Shown: positions 1 through 6,376, counted from the stretch's first letter. The stretch: DNA of 7,388 nt from Methanosarcina sp. UBA293 (GCA_002499445.1 DALS01000047.1:1-7388), one strand, 5' to 3'. A program made the numbers and translations. The notes: a model not told the origin generated them from the sequence alone.

Positions 1-21
1 ATTAAGGATTTCTACAGAGCC
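1..21. mobile_element. Right end of an IS6-like element cut by the window edge
   Basis: The 17 bases at 5-21 (AGGATTTCTACAGAGCC) are identical to the right end of the MITE at 4791-4912, whose 8-bp target duplication points to IS6-type transposition. Bases 1-4 differ from the matching MITE positions, so this is probably a different element, perhaps a full IS, sharing the same terminal repeat. If it is an insertion end, the next 8 bases (AAAATATA, 22-29) should be repeated on its far side, outside the window. Confidence 0.6.
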
Positions 22-91
22 AAAATATACAAAACGTTAATATTAGCTCCGAGAAATGTAATCAAATGGCATTCAGGCCCCTCAATTGGTC

Positions 92-249
92 GTAAAGGTT
101 GTGGTGTAAAAATTTGACTTTATTACAAAATCAGTGTAAACCTTCACAATTAGGAAAGTTAATCAATCTCATCACCTAGAAAATGGCACATAGCGATAAG
201 AACTATAGTATCAAACTGCTGAAATATTATTTTTATACCACAACCCTTT
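92..249. mobile_element. Candidate MITE with GGTTGTGG terminal inverted repeats
   Basis: A 17-bp inverted repeat, GGTTGTGGTGTAAAAAT at 97-113 against its complement at 229-245, matches at 16 of 17 positions and encloses 115 bp without an ORF. The hexamer TTGGTC flanks it directly on both sides (86-91 and 250-255), as a target-site duplication would. This fits a small non-autonomous element of about 150-158 bp lying downstream of the cupin gene. I cannot name the parent IS family. A transcript hairpin is the alternative. The rest of 22-333 shows no coding signal. Confidence 0.55.
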
Positions 250-333
250 TTGGTCACTTTTTTCTCTTTTAACACCATTTTGCAGCAGAACCAGCTATTC
301 TATTTTTTGGATAGACTCAAAATGCAAATTTAT

Positions 334-690
334 TCAGGCTCTCCCATATTTATCCTCAAGCCTTTCGATATCGTCTTCCCCAAGGTAATCTCCCTGTGCG
401 ATCTCAATGAAAACTAGGTTTTCGTTGTCTATATTTTTTATACGATGCACTTCGTTTACCGAAATATCGATAGAATCTCCGGCAAGAACCCTGATTTCAC
501 TCCCGTTTTTAGTTACAATTCCTTTTCCCTTGACCATGTACCAGTGCTCGTTTCTATGAGCATGGCGCTGAAGTGATATTTCACCCTGAGGCAGAATCGT
601 AAGGCTTTTGACTTTGTACCCAGGCTTCTGAGTAAGCACCTCATAGTACCCCCAGGGCCTTTCTGACTCATGTTTGCATTTCTGACTCAT
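334..690 (-). CDS. Cupin, mannose-6-phosphate isomerase type II-like (118 aa)
   Basis: This is a single-domain cupin like the C-terminal isomerase half of bifunctional mannose-1-phosphate guanylyltransferase/phosphomannose isomerase. Such proteins interconvert fructose-6-P and mannose-6-P in the cytoplasm to feed GDP-mannose synthesis. With the start at 690, residues 11-19 give the RPWGYYEVL opening. The metal-site motif QRHAHRNEHW is at 41-50 (candidate ligands H43, H45, E48, with H49 nearby), a second-motif His is at 82, and the family's closing motif GDYLGEDDIERLEDKYGR is at 100-117, ending in TGA. The domain looks complete. I chose the ATG at 688-690 because GGAG lies 10 nt upstream at 701-704. 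A start at 735 is open in frame, but the DNA there is the tail of the neighbouring glycosyltransferase relic read in another frame. The start lies inside a 19-bp duplication. Isomerase activity is inferred; stand-alone cupins of this kind may be sugar epimerases or binding proteins. Confidence 0.85.
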   Translation of the reverse strand: MSQKCKHESERPWGYYEVLTQKPGYKVKSLTILPQGEISLQRHAHRNEHWYMVKGKGIVTKNGSEIRVLAGDSIDISVNEVHRIKNIDNENLVFIEIAQGDYLGEDDIERLEDKYGRA

Positions 691-698
691 GTTTACAT
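661..698. repeat. 19-bp tandem duplication at the cupin start
   Basis: Copies at 661-679 and 680-698 (TTCTGACTCATGTTTGCAT and TTCTGACTCATGTTTACAT) differ at one base. Because 19 is not a multiple of three, the duplication breaks the frame running from the upstream glycosyltransferase relic into the cupin, and it brings the ATG of one copy into frame with the cupin. Confidence 0.95.
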
Positions 699-1226
699 TT
701 CTCCAGAGTTGTTTCGTACACTTTGATGCAATCATCTATCACCCTGTCAACAGAGAGACGTTTTTCCATACTTCCCCTGCATTTTTTGCGGATATGAAAG
801 CAATCTTTTTTACAGCCTCTGTGACTTCTTCAACGCTGTTAACCAGTATCTAGTCTCTTTATCCCTTATTAGTCTCTTTATCCCTTATCAGCTCAGACAT
901 CGAACCCCTATTCATTGCAATTACTTGAGTACCGCTTTTCATGGCTTCAACCACATCAAGCCCGAATGCTTCATCATAATTGATCATGTGCAGCAAAGCG
1001 TATGCATTTGATAGGAGTTTCTTCTTAAATTCAGGGTCAACTTATCCCCAATAAATAATCTGTTCATTTTCATGTAGGGCTAGACTTCTTTTTCAAAATA
1101 GGCCTGATTTGCAATATAACTGGCCATTCTAAGTTTTCTTCCTGTCTTTTTTGCAACTTTTATTACTTCTTTCGCACCTTTGTTTTTGTGCAGGCGGGAT
1201 AAAAAGAGGAGGTAACATTGCAATTC
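668..1226 (-). pseudogene. GT4 glycosyltransferase, C-terminal remnant, multiply broken
   Basis: This is the C-terminal, nucleotide-sugar-binding half of a GT-B fold GT4 enzyme, probably a mannosyltransferase-like member. Reading down the minus strand and switching frames, one sees YLLFLSRLHKNKGAKE (1217 downward), then TGRKLRMASYIANQAYFEKEV, an in-frame TAG at 1080-1082, a frame change, NEQIIYWG with TAA at 1042-1044, FKKKLLSNAYALLHMINYDE, FGLDVVEAMKSGTQVIA, and NRGSMSELIRDKET. A 19-bp duplication (851-888) and further indels follow, then SVEEVTEAVKKI and finally MEKRLSVDRVIDDCIKVYE. The E..FGL.VVEAM..GT.VIA.NRGSM.EL signature is diagnostic of GT4. The N-terminal acceptor-binding half is missing: the relic begins 23 bp before the GH130 stop, behind a TAA at 1227-1229, suggesting a deletion joined the two. 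It cannot make a functional enzyme. Confidence 0.92.
851..888. repeat. Perfect 19-bp tandem duplication in the GT4 relic
   Basis: TAGTCTCTTTATCCCTTAT occurs twice head to tail, at 851-869 and 870-888, with no differences. It shifts the reading frame just after the RGSMSELIRDKET motif, and the shifted frame stops almost at once. The exact identity implies a recent event. Confidence 0.97.
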
Positions 1227-1249
1227 TTATAATAATACCCCAAAAATAC

Positions 1250-2296
1250 TCAAATCCCCAAATTTATTTTTAATTTACAATCACCTTTTTTTGGATCATT
1301 TGAAGTTCCCCGGTTTTCTTCAAACCATCTGCAGTATTCTTCAGGGCATTGTGTCTCAGGGCACCCATGTATATACTCCAGTATATCACATAATTTTGCA
1401 CTGGCCATTGATACTGATACATCCGCACTTCCATAATAAATGCGGATTTCATCATCCACTAAAACCCATCCGCAAGGGAAAACAACATCATTAACGTCTC
1501 CACTGCGTTCATACATTTCACGAGGTCCGAAAACCCATCCTTCGGACCTGTGAAGCACTTTTCGGGGGTCTTCAAGATCAAGAAGAGCCAGTCCAAGCCG
1601 GTAACTTGCTTTAGATGTTGTCTGGCGTACCCCATGGTACATAATTAACCATCCATCAGATGTGAGTAGTGGCTGTGGGGATAGACCTATCTTGTTGGCA
1701 TCCCACCATCCACCTTCCCGAGCATACAGAAGAACCTCGTGTTCTCCCCAGTATTTCATATCCGGCGAAAAGGATATCCAGATATTTGCCTTCGCACCCG
1801 CCATACCAGATACTGGTCTGTGTAGCATTGCCCATCTGCCTTTAAACCTTACAGGAAAAATAGCAGCATCTTTATTCTCAGGCGGCATGACAGCACCAAT
1901 TCGTTCGAAATTATAGAAATCTTCTGTAAGGGCAAGAGATGGTAAGGGGCCTGAATCTGAAAAAGCGGTATATGCTACAACCCATTTCTCAAGTTCATCT
2001 ATGTAAGTTACACGCGCATCCTCAATGCCGTATATTTCTTCAGGGTAATTTACAGGATCCGGAGCAAAAGTTGGTTCGCGGTCAATTTCCCAGCCGTCAA
2101 TTCCATTCTTACTCCTGGCTACCGTAAAGTGAGAAAAGCCTCGATGGTCTTCGACACGTACTATTAATAGAGTTGTACCATTAACTATAGTAGCTGCAGG
2201 GTTAAACACTGAATGGGCCTGATACGGCCAGTCTTCAACATTAAGTATAGGATTTTTCTCATACCTTTGGAATAATTCTCCTTGATCTTTCCACAT
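1250..2296 (-). CDS. GH130 family mannoside phosphorylase/hydrolase-like protein (348 aa)
   Basis: GH130 enzymes are cytoplasmic five-bladed beta-propellers that phosphorolyse or hydrolyse beta-mannosides, releasing mannose-1-phosphate or mannose. Visible family features are FNPAA (31-35), GIEDARVT (90-97; D93 in the place of the catalytic general acid), MLHRP (157-161), KIGLSPQPLLTSDGWLIMYHGV (split here as 202-212 and 213-223), LGLALLDLEDP (234-244), GDVNDVVFPCGW (266-277) and IYYGSADVS (286-294). The length is normal for the family. ATG 2294-2296 has GGGAG about 6 nt upstream, overlapping the TAA of the glycosyltransferase gene, so the two are translationally close and surely one operon. 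SPQP replaces the more usual GPPP-like segment, and a Cys-rich tail (C303, C312, C317, C322, C340) follows the propeller, so this is a divergent subgroup. Phosphorylase versus hydrolase, and the linkage, cannot be decided from the sequence alone. Confidence 0.9.
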   Translation of the reverse strand: MWKDQGELFQRYEKNPILNVEDWPYQAHSVFNPAATIVNGTTLLIVRVEDHRGFSHFTVARSKNGIDGWEIDREPTFAPDPVNYPEEIYGIEDARVTYIDELEKWVVAYTAFSDSGPLPSLALTEDFYNFERIGAVMPPENKDAAIFPVRFKGRWAMLHRPVSGMAGAKANIWISFSPDMKYWGEHEVLLYAREGGWWDANKIGLSPQPLLTSDGWLIMYHGVRQTTSKASYRLGLALLDLEDPRKVLHRSEGWVFGPREMYERSGDVNDVVFPCGWVLVDDEIRIYYGSADVSVSMASAKLCDILEYIHGCPETQCPEEYCRWFEENRGTSNDPKKGDCKLKINLGI

Positions 2297-2307
2297 AATA
2301 TTCTCCC

Positions 2308-4692
2308 TTATTCTGCCTGATTTATGGATAGCATGCTCTTTTTCTTTTGTAGAGTCCCATCACTTACTTTGGGTTGGAACGCCACAATGATGGATTCATT
2401 TGTGTGTTTATTTAAAGAGCTCAAAGCCATAAGGAAGCAAATTACGGATTCTGCCCCCTGGTTACAGTTCATGCCATCGCTGCCGAGTCCGTCAAAGACC
2501 CCACCTGTTGAGTAATCGTACATAACAGTTCGCAAGCGATTTCTGCCTAGAAAATATTCAAAAGAATATTTTGCGAGTTCCAGATATTTTCTTTCACGCA
2601 CAATCTCATAGGCTGAAATGTAAGCCTGAGTCAGGTAACCTGCCTCTATAGGCTGCTGGTCAAAAAGCGGTTTATCTTCATTATAGGAATACCAACCGTG
2701 ATTTCCAACTAGATCAAAAAAGTCGCCTCTCCATTGAATCTCAGTAAGGAAATCCAGGGTAGTAAGGCCAATTTTTCTGTAAGTTATGTCTTTAGTGTAA
2801 TTATAAGCCAGTAAAAGGGATTCACTTAGTTTTGCGTTGCTATAGGTTACTGTAGGTTCAAACCAGTTCCAGTCTTCTTTATGGTTAGCCTCATATGAGT
2901 CAACCAGGGAATCCGCATGGCTGATAAATATGGATTCAAAGTTGTCTTTCTCTACAAGAGAATCTACGGACTTGACTGTATCCCTGTGTGAGTTGAATAC
3001 AGATTCAAATTCATCTGCATCCACGCCTGCCCTGAGCATCTCATACAAACCGCACATCGCATAGGCTTTTGCTCTAGGAGAGCCCAGATTTTCGATTTCC
3101 GACCTGGATTTCCTGATCAGGGTATTTGCAAGGGTACGCATATTTTTCGACAGGTAAGAACAGCTTACTACATGCCCAAGCCCGTAGATGGCACGTCCGA
3201 GCGTATCTTCACTGCCCTTCTCATCCAAAAATTCCCTGTTATAACTCATGAAATTATGGAAGTGGCCCGTCTCGATCTGGGCATATTCAAGAAAGCTCAT
3301 ATATGTAGTAATTAACTTCCAGAACTCCTCTGCTTTCTTCTGGCTATCTATCAGCTGTGTCAGTGCAACAAGAGCTCGGCCTACGTCATCAGTACTATAT
3401 CCATAGCGGCGAGCCGGTACACCAAGATTGGTGTGCTGAATAATGCCCACATCATCGGTCAATAGCTTAAGATGATCAAGTTTAACTTCAGGCAGCTGAA
3501 TCGGAAGGAAATTAAATCTGCTTTGTATTCCGGGATAGGTATTGTAGTTCTTTAAAGCCTTGATGAAAACAATATTATATTCTTTACTTATATTTTCCCA
3601 TGTCATTTTTCTGCCAAAATCGTATGCTTTTTTGCGCATACCATCACATTCTTCTGGACTTTCAATTAAGTATAGCAGGGATTTTTTAAAGCCATCAGCG
3701 TCTCCGAAATCTACAATCAGTCCACGATTGTCGGAAAGCATTTCCTGAGCATACCAGTAGGGAGTGGAAACTATTGCTTTTCCCATGCCAATTGCATAGG
3801 TTAGAGCGCCGCTTACTATCTGTTCTTTAGAAAGGTAAGGAGATACGTAAATGTCACTGGCAAGAATATAATTACATAGCTCTTCTTTTTCAACAAACTT
3901 GTCATGGAAGATTACATTCTTCTCAAGCCCGAGTTCGGAAACCTTGTTCTCAAGATAATGTCTGTATGCTTCTCCCTGAGTCTTTTTGACCATCGGGTGT
4001 GTGGCGCCCAGTACAAGGTAAGTAAGGTCAGGATACTGGCTTACAACTTCAGGAAGAGCCTCGAGCATACTTTCAATACCTTTATTCTGGCTCAGCAGGC
4101 CGAAAGTAAGGATAAGCGGAGCTCCTTTCAGATTAAGCATCTTTTTGTACTTACTGCAGTTGTTAAATGGGTAGTCAGGTACTCCATGAAATATTAATTC
4201 TATCTTGTCCTCAGGGGCTTTATAAACGGCTTTTAACATGTCGACTGCAGACTGGCTCATTACAACCAGCTTTTCGGAACACCTGATGAGTTTTTCTGTG
4301 GACACCCGGTACTCAGGTTCAGGTTCCCGGATTACAGTATGCATTGTGGTTATTACAGGCTTATTTATTCCTGATAGAAGAGCAAAAATGTAGTCTCCTG
4401 CATCCCCACCAAAAAGCCCAAATTCATGCTGAAGACATACAATGTCAACATCAGATTGGTTTATATAATCTGCAGCCCGGTAATAGTCCTCGAGTTTATC
4501 CCTTTGAATTTGAAAAACGACTTCTTCCGGATAATTATAAGTTTCAGAAGGATCACTCAAAGCAATTACCTCACAATGAACGTCGTTGTTTTCTCCCAAA
4601 ACTGAATTTAAGAGATCAGAAGTGAATGTAGCAATCCCACATTCTTTTGGAACATAAGTTCCTATAAATAATACTCTCAATTGCTTATTCAA
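2308..4692 (-). CDS. GT4 glycosyltransferase fused to an alpha/alpha-barrel-like domain (794 aa)
   Basis: Residues 1 to about 380 form a complete GT-B glycosyltransferase of family GT4. The N-terminal loop is GTYVPKECGIATF (11-23), followed by HEFGLFGG (89-96), the acceptor-side HG of IFHGVPDYPF (167-176), FGLLSQNKGIESML (197-210) and the donor-sugar motif KEQIVSGALTYAIGMGKAIV (289-308), then STPYWYAQEML. Residues from about 400 to 760 are a helical repeat domain with alternating acidic and aromatic motifs: TDDVGRALVAL (434-444), TGHFHNFMSYNREFLDE (475-491), WNWFEPTVTYSNAKLSESLL (608-627), DQQPIEAGYLTQAY (678-691) and NCNQGAESVICFLMAL (742-757). This resembles (alpha/alpha)6 toroids of sugar-processing enzymes. 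The likely role is synthesis of a mannose-type glycan from a nucleotide sugar, with the second domain binding or trimming it. No signal peptide or membrane segment is visible, so it should act in the cytoplasm. GH130 follows 11 nt downstream. The start is TTG (4690-4692) behind a strong ribosome site. A 23-aa near-repeat lies at 561-606. Confidence 0.9.
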   Translation of the reverse strand: MNKQLRVLFIGTYVPKECGIATFTSDLLNSVLGENNDVHCEVIALSDPSETYNYPEEVVFQIQRDKLEDYYRAADYINQSDVDIVCLQHEFGLFGGDAGDYIFALLSGINKPVITTMHTVIREPEPEYRVSTEKLIRCSEKLVVMSQSAVDMLKAVYKAPEDKIELIFHGVPDYPFNNCSKYKKMLNLKGAPLILTFGLLSQNKGIESMLEALPEVVSQYPDLTYLVLGATHPMVKKTQGEAYRHYLENKVSELGLEKNVIFHDKFVEKEELCNYILASDIYVSPYLSKEQIVSGALTYAIGMGKAIVSTPYWYAQEMLSDNRGLIVDFGDADGFKKSLLYLIESPEECDGMRKKAYDFGRKMTWENISKEYNIVFIKALKNYNTYPGIQSRFNFLPIQLPEVKLDHLKLLTDDVGIIQHTNLGVPARRYGYSTDDVGRALVALTQLIDSQKKAEEFWKLITTYMSFLEYAQIETGHFHNFMSYNREFLDEKGSEDTLGRAIYGLGHVVSCSYLSKNMRTLANTLIRKSRSEIENLGSPRAKAYAMCGLYEMLRAGVDADEFESVFNSHRDTVKSVDSLVEKDNFESIFISHADSLVDSYEANHKEDWNWFEPTVTYSNAKLSESLLLAYNYTKDITYRKIGLTTLDFLTEIQWRGDFFDLVGNHGWYSYNEDKPLFDQQPIEAGYLTQAYISAYEIVRERKYLELAKYSFEYFLGRNRLRTVMYDYSTGGVFDGLGSDGMNCNQGAESVICFLMALSSLNKHTNESIIVAFQPKVSDGTLQKKKSMLSINQAE

Positions 4693-4697
4693 ATAAT

Positions 4698-4703
4698 CCC
4701 TCC
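4698..4703 (-). promoter_or_regulatory. Ribosome binding site fixing a TTG start
   Basis: On the minus strand GGAGGG (4698-4703) stands 5 nt before TTG 4690-4692. No in-frame ATG lies nearby, and the first residues MNKQLRVLFIGTYVPKECG match the expected GT4 N-terminus, so TTG is the start. A TATA-like CTATAAAT lies at about 4716-4724, but it would place transcription start almost at the TTG, so the operon promoter is uncertain. Confidence 0.85.
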
Positions 4704-4752
4704 AAACTTATCTCGATTTATAGACTTTTTGTTTTGATATCTGGTCGCGCCC

Positions 4753-4778
4753 GCGAGTTACTTAAGCGAGTTACTTAA
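4753..4778. repeat. 13-bp perfect tandem duplication
   Basis: GCGAGTTACTTAA is present twice head to tail, at 4753-4765 and 4766-4778, between the MITE and the start of the sugar operon, about 60-85 bp before the TTG start. It is in the operon's probable promoter or leader zone. Confidence 0.93.
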
Positions 4779-4790
4779 AATAGTGGAAAC

Positions 4791-4912
4791 AGCTCTGTAG
4801 AAAACCTATCTATATCAGATGAAAGAGGCTGAAAAAAGATAAGTATATCCAGATCTGGCTGCTCAGTTTAAATTTATGGAAATTCATTATTTCAGAGGAT
4901 TTCTACAGAGCC
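4791..4912. mobile_element. 122-bp MITE with IS6-like ends and 8-bp target duplication
   Basis: The left end AGCTCTGTAGAAAACC (4791-4806) and the complement of the right end, GGCTCTGTAGAAATCC (4897-4912), match at 14 of 16 positions. The octamer GTGGAAAC flanks the element exactly on both sides (4783-4790 and 4913-4920). An 8-bp target duplication and ends beginning GGCTCTGT are typical of the IS6 family. The interior has no transposase ORF of useful length, so the element must be moved in trans. It sits 98 bp upstream of the GT4 start and may have displaced or supplied promoter sequence. The right end matches 17 bases at the window start. Confidence 0.88.
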
Positions 4913-4942
4913 GTGGAAACTATTTATTCCGTGGAAAACAAC

Positions 4943-5017
4943 ATCAATAGCCATCGTTATTATGGTTCAATAGGCAAATTTTGGGAAATTGATTATATTT
5001 GATTATTGGCTATTGAT
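4943..5017. repeat. Inverted repeat, possible second small element
   Basis: ATCAATAGCC (4943-4952) and GGCTATTGAT (5008-5017) are a perfect 10-bp inverted repeat 55 bp apart. The outer flanks GGAAAAC and GTATTTTC are roughly complementary too, so the structure may reach 4934-5028. No target duplication was recognised. It may be an old MITE or a regulatory structure. Confidence 0.4.
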
Positions 5018-5211
5018 TGCGTATTTTCAAATCTACTTGGCTAAAATCAGACATATCGGTTTCATTAAAATCGATATCAATCAACTAATTCTTGTAGGCT
5101 GAATAGTTACAAATAGTGAGCATAATAATAATAATCTCTCTTCATTTTCCTCAAATGCGAGGGAAGTACTCTTTTTTCAAAAGAGATCAATTACCTCACG
5201 GACAAGATATA

Positions 5212-5417
5212 TTATTTAGATGTCTCTATTTTGACGTCCGAACTTAATACTTTCTCGTATTTTATTGCTACATAAGTTTTATCTACAGCTTCGGCGCAAT
5301 AATTTTGTCTGTTCCACTCATGTTTTTTACCTCTTTATATCTTTTATGCAGGTGAGCCACAAATTTAGCTTCCCAAATATCCTATTTTAGCTTTTTAAAA
5401 TATTCCACATGACCCCA
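5212..5417 (-). pseudogene. Frameshifted gene relic, family not recognised
   Basis: On the minus strand from 5417 a coding-like frame reads WGHVEYFKKLK, an in-frame TAG, then DIWEAKFVAHLHKRYKEVK. At a run of six A residues a one-base shift is needed to continue as HEWNRQNYCAEAVDKTYVAI and KYEKVLSSDVKIETSK, ending in TAA at 5212-5214. The two halves join smoothly with one extra A in the run, giving about 68 charged and aromatic residues that look like a real protein end. Without the shift the frame ends at KNMSGTDKIIAPKL and TAG. AAGAGGT lies 7 nt before the ATG of that short frame, which could also be a decayed ribosome site. I do not recognise the family. Confidence 0.5.
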
Positions 5418-5648
5418 TTATGCATAAGCGTAATAAATACAGAGTTTTCTAATAACTATTAAGCTATAATAGTAGTTGAACATATAAATAACCATTGATT
5501 TTTAAATTTATTTTAAATGATAAGTACGGTTAAAATTTAGTGATTAAGTGTAATGCAAAATATGAAAGATGTAGCGAAAATGTAATTTCTAATCCGAATC
5601 TTTGGGAGCTGCTATAGGGTCGACACAAAAGAAACTATAAACCGTTAT

Positions 5649-5680
5649 GATAGCAACATTTTTGGGAAAATGTCGCTATC
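5649..5680. repeat. 14-bp hairpin
   Basis: GATAGCAACATTTT (5649-5662) pairs with AAAATGTCGCTATC (5667-5680) at 13 of 14 positions, with a four-base loop. It is one of the strongest simple stems in the window, and no T-run follows, so it is not a standard terminator. It belongs with the hairpins at 5701-5740 and 5848-5886. Confidence 0.75.
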
Positions 5681-5700
5681 CACAAAAATCAAAGTTGCGC

Positions 5701-5740
5701 TGGCGCACCCCGCTGCAAGCAACGGGGTATATTTGCGCCA
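5701..5740. repeat. GC-rich two-tier hairpin
   Basis: TGGCGCA (5701-5707) pairs perfectly with TGCGCCA (5734-5740). Inside it CCCCG (5708-5712) pairs with CGGGG (5723-5727), leaving a one-sided bulge TATATT. TGC (5714-5716) and GCA (5719-5721) can close the tip. Its core CCCCGCTGCAAGC...GGGGTAT resembles that at 5864-5886. In this AT-rich spacer it stands out as an end of a transposable element or a structured RNA. Confidence 0.7.
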
Positions 5741-5843
5741 CCGCTCCAAATTCCGTTAAAGGAGACAATAACCCTAAACAATTTAGCTTGAGCAGAAGTT
5801 AACAATCGAAAAACGGAATTGAGAATCATATTATTATCAACGG

Positions 5844-6038
5844 TTACCGGGGAAGTTTTTTATCCCCGCAGCAAGCTAGCTGGGTATTCGACTGAAATAA
5901 AAAACATGTATCTTTTTTGACACTCCAAAAACGTTCTGCCATTTCTTTATATGTTCTCTTTTCTATGTCTATGTTGATAACGTCAACATTAGAAATAAAT
6001 TTGTTTTCCTTGAATAAATACTTAGCATATATGTTCAA
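5844..6038 (-). CDS. Doubtful ORF or gene fragment ending in a hairpin repeat
   Basis: The frame encodes 64 residues from a TTG start with no ribosome site, and it stays open a little further upstream (IYSIDKYYKHLNIYAKY). Residues such as NVDVINIDIEKRTYKEMAERFW look like protein, but the last 16 codons (QSNTQLACCGDKKLPR) are the hairpin repeat at 5848-5886 read through. The likely explanation is a gene piece truncated by a repeat or element end, and a chance ORF is also possible. No family is recognised. Confidence 0.3.
   Translation of the reverse strand: MNIYAKYLFKENKFISNVDVINIDIEKRTYKEMAERFWSVKKDTCFLFQSNTQLACCGDKKLPR
5848..5886. repeat. Paired hairpins related to that at 5701-5740
   Basis: CGGGGA (5848-5853) pairs perfectly with TCCCCG (5863-5868) around a T-rich loop. 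Overlapping it, CAGC (5869-5872) and GCTG (5879-5882) form a second stem. The string CCCCGCAGCAAGC...TGGGTAT (5864-5886) repeats, with changes, the CCCCGCTGCAAGC...GGGGTAT core found 156 bp earlier. A 9-bp inverted repeat AATTCCGTT/AACGGAATT (5749-5757, 5812-5820) lies between them. Confidence 0.6.
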
Positions 6039-6283
6039 ATGTTTATAGTACTTATCAATACTATATATTCAAATAAAAAGATATTTAGTGAATACATATA
6101 TACATATAGGCCTAGAGATCTATAGAATAGATTGCTGAGATACAATATAGATTGTCGAGTCATAGTATTTCAGTGACAGATCCGAACCCGACTTGCCGTT
6201 TAATGGAACAGTAATATGATTGAACGTAAAATTGGCCCGCATTTTAAAAACAATGCAGGTAACCAAACAAAGGAGTGAAATAT

Positions 6284-6376
6284 ATGAGAGACAATAAGAA
6301 AGTTGAGCCTATAAAAGAAGATGCAAAAGAAAAAGTCGAGCCAACAAAAACCGCAGAAGGAAACGTAAAAAAATAA
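6284..6376 (+). CDS. 30-aa Lys/Glu-rich small protein
   Basis: ATG 6284-6286 follows the strong ribosome site AAAGGAGTGA (6269-6278), 5 nt after its last base. The product is 30 residues and ends in TAA: it opens MRDNKKVEPIKEDAKEK and repeats KVEP(I/T)K at 6-11 and 17-22. It is highly charged, with K and E making up about half, no Cys and no hydrophobic segment, so it is soluble and probably helical or disordered. After the stop, one extra base in the run of seven A residues (6367-6373) would open a continuation VSGFFGKASQEAYPIHII to a TAA at 6432-6434, so the peptide may be a truncated form of a longer one. The function is unknown. The ribosome site makes translation likely. Confidence 0.65.
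   Translation: MRDNKKVEPIKEDAKEKVEPTKTAEGNVKK

Larger units (their letters stand above)
4693..6283. other. About 1.6 kb intergenic region with element relics
   Basis: No intact, well-supported gene is seen here on either strand. It holds a 13-bp tandem repeat, a MITE, a 10-bp inverted repeat, a frameshifted gene relic, several strong hairpins and one doubtful ORF, each listed separately. The stretches 5018-5211, 5418-5648 and 6039-6283 are AT-rich and show nothing further I can support, apart from a short hairpin CTCTTTT/AAAAGAG at 5169-5185. Confidence 0.6.

Noticed and set aside
691..735. Longer cupin start at 735
   Set aside because: The extra 15 residues are the glycosyltransferase tail read in the wrong frame, and the ATG at 690 has GGAG upstream.
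1080..1082. TAG in the GT4 relic as a pyrrolysine codon
   Set aside because: The frame is also broken by a TAA, indels and a 19-bp duplication, so it is simple decay; Lys is expected at this place.
3904..4625. Plus-strand ORFs of about 90 aa inside the GT4 gene
   Set aside because: They lie opposite a clearly conserved glycosyltransferase and have no ribosome sites or recognisable motifs.
4716..4724. TATA box for the GT4-GH130 operon
   Set aside because: The spacing would put transcription start at the TTG codon, leaving no room for the strong ribosome site; not listed as a promoter.
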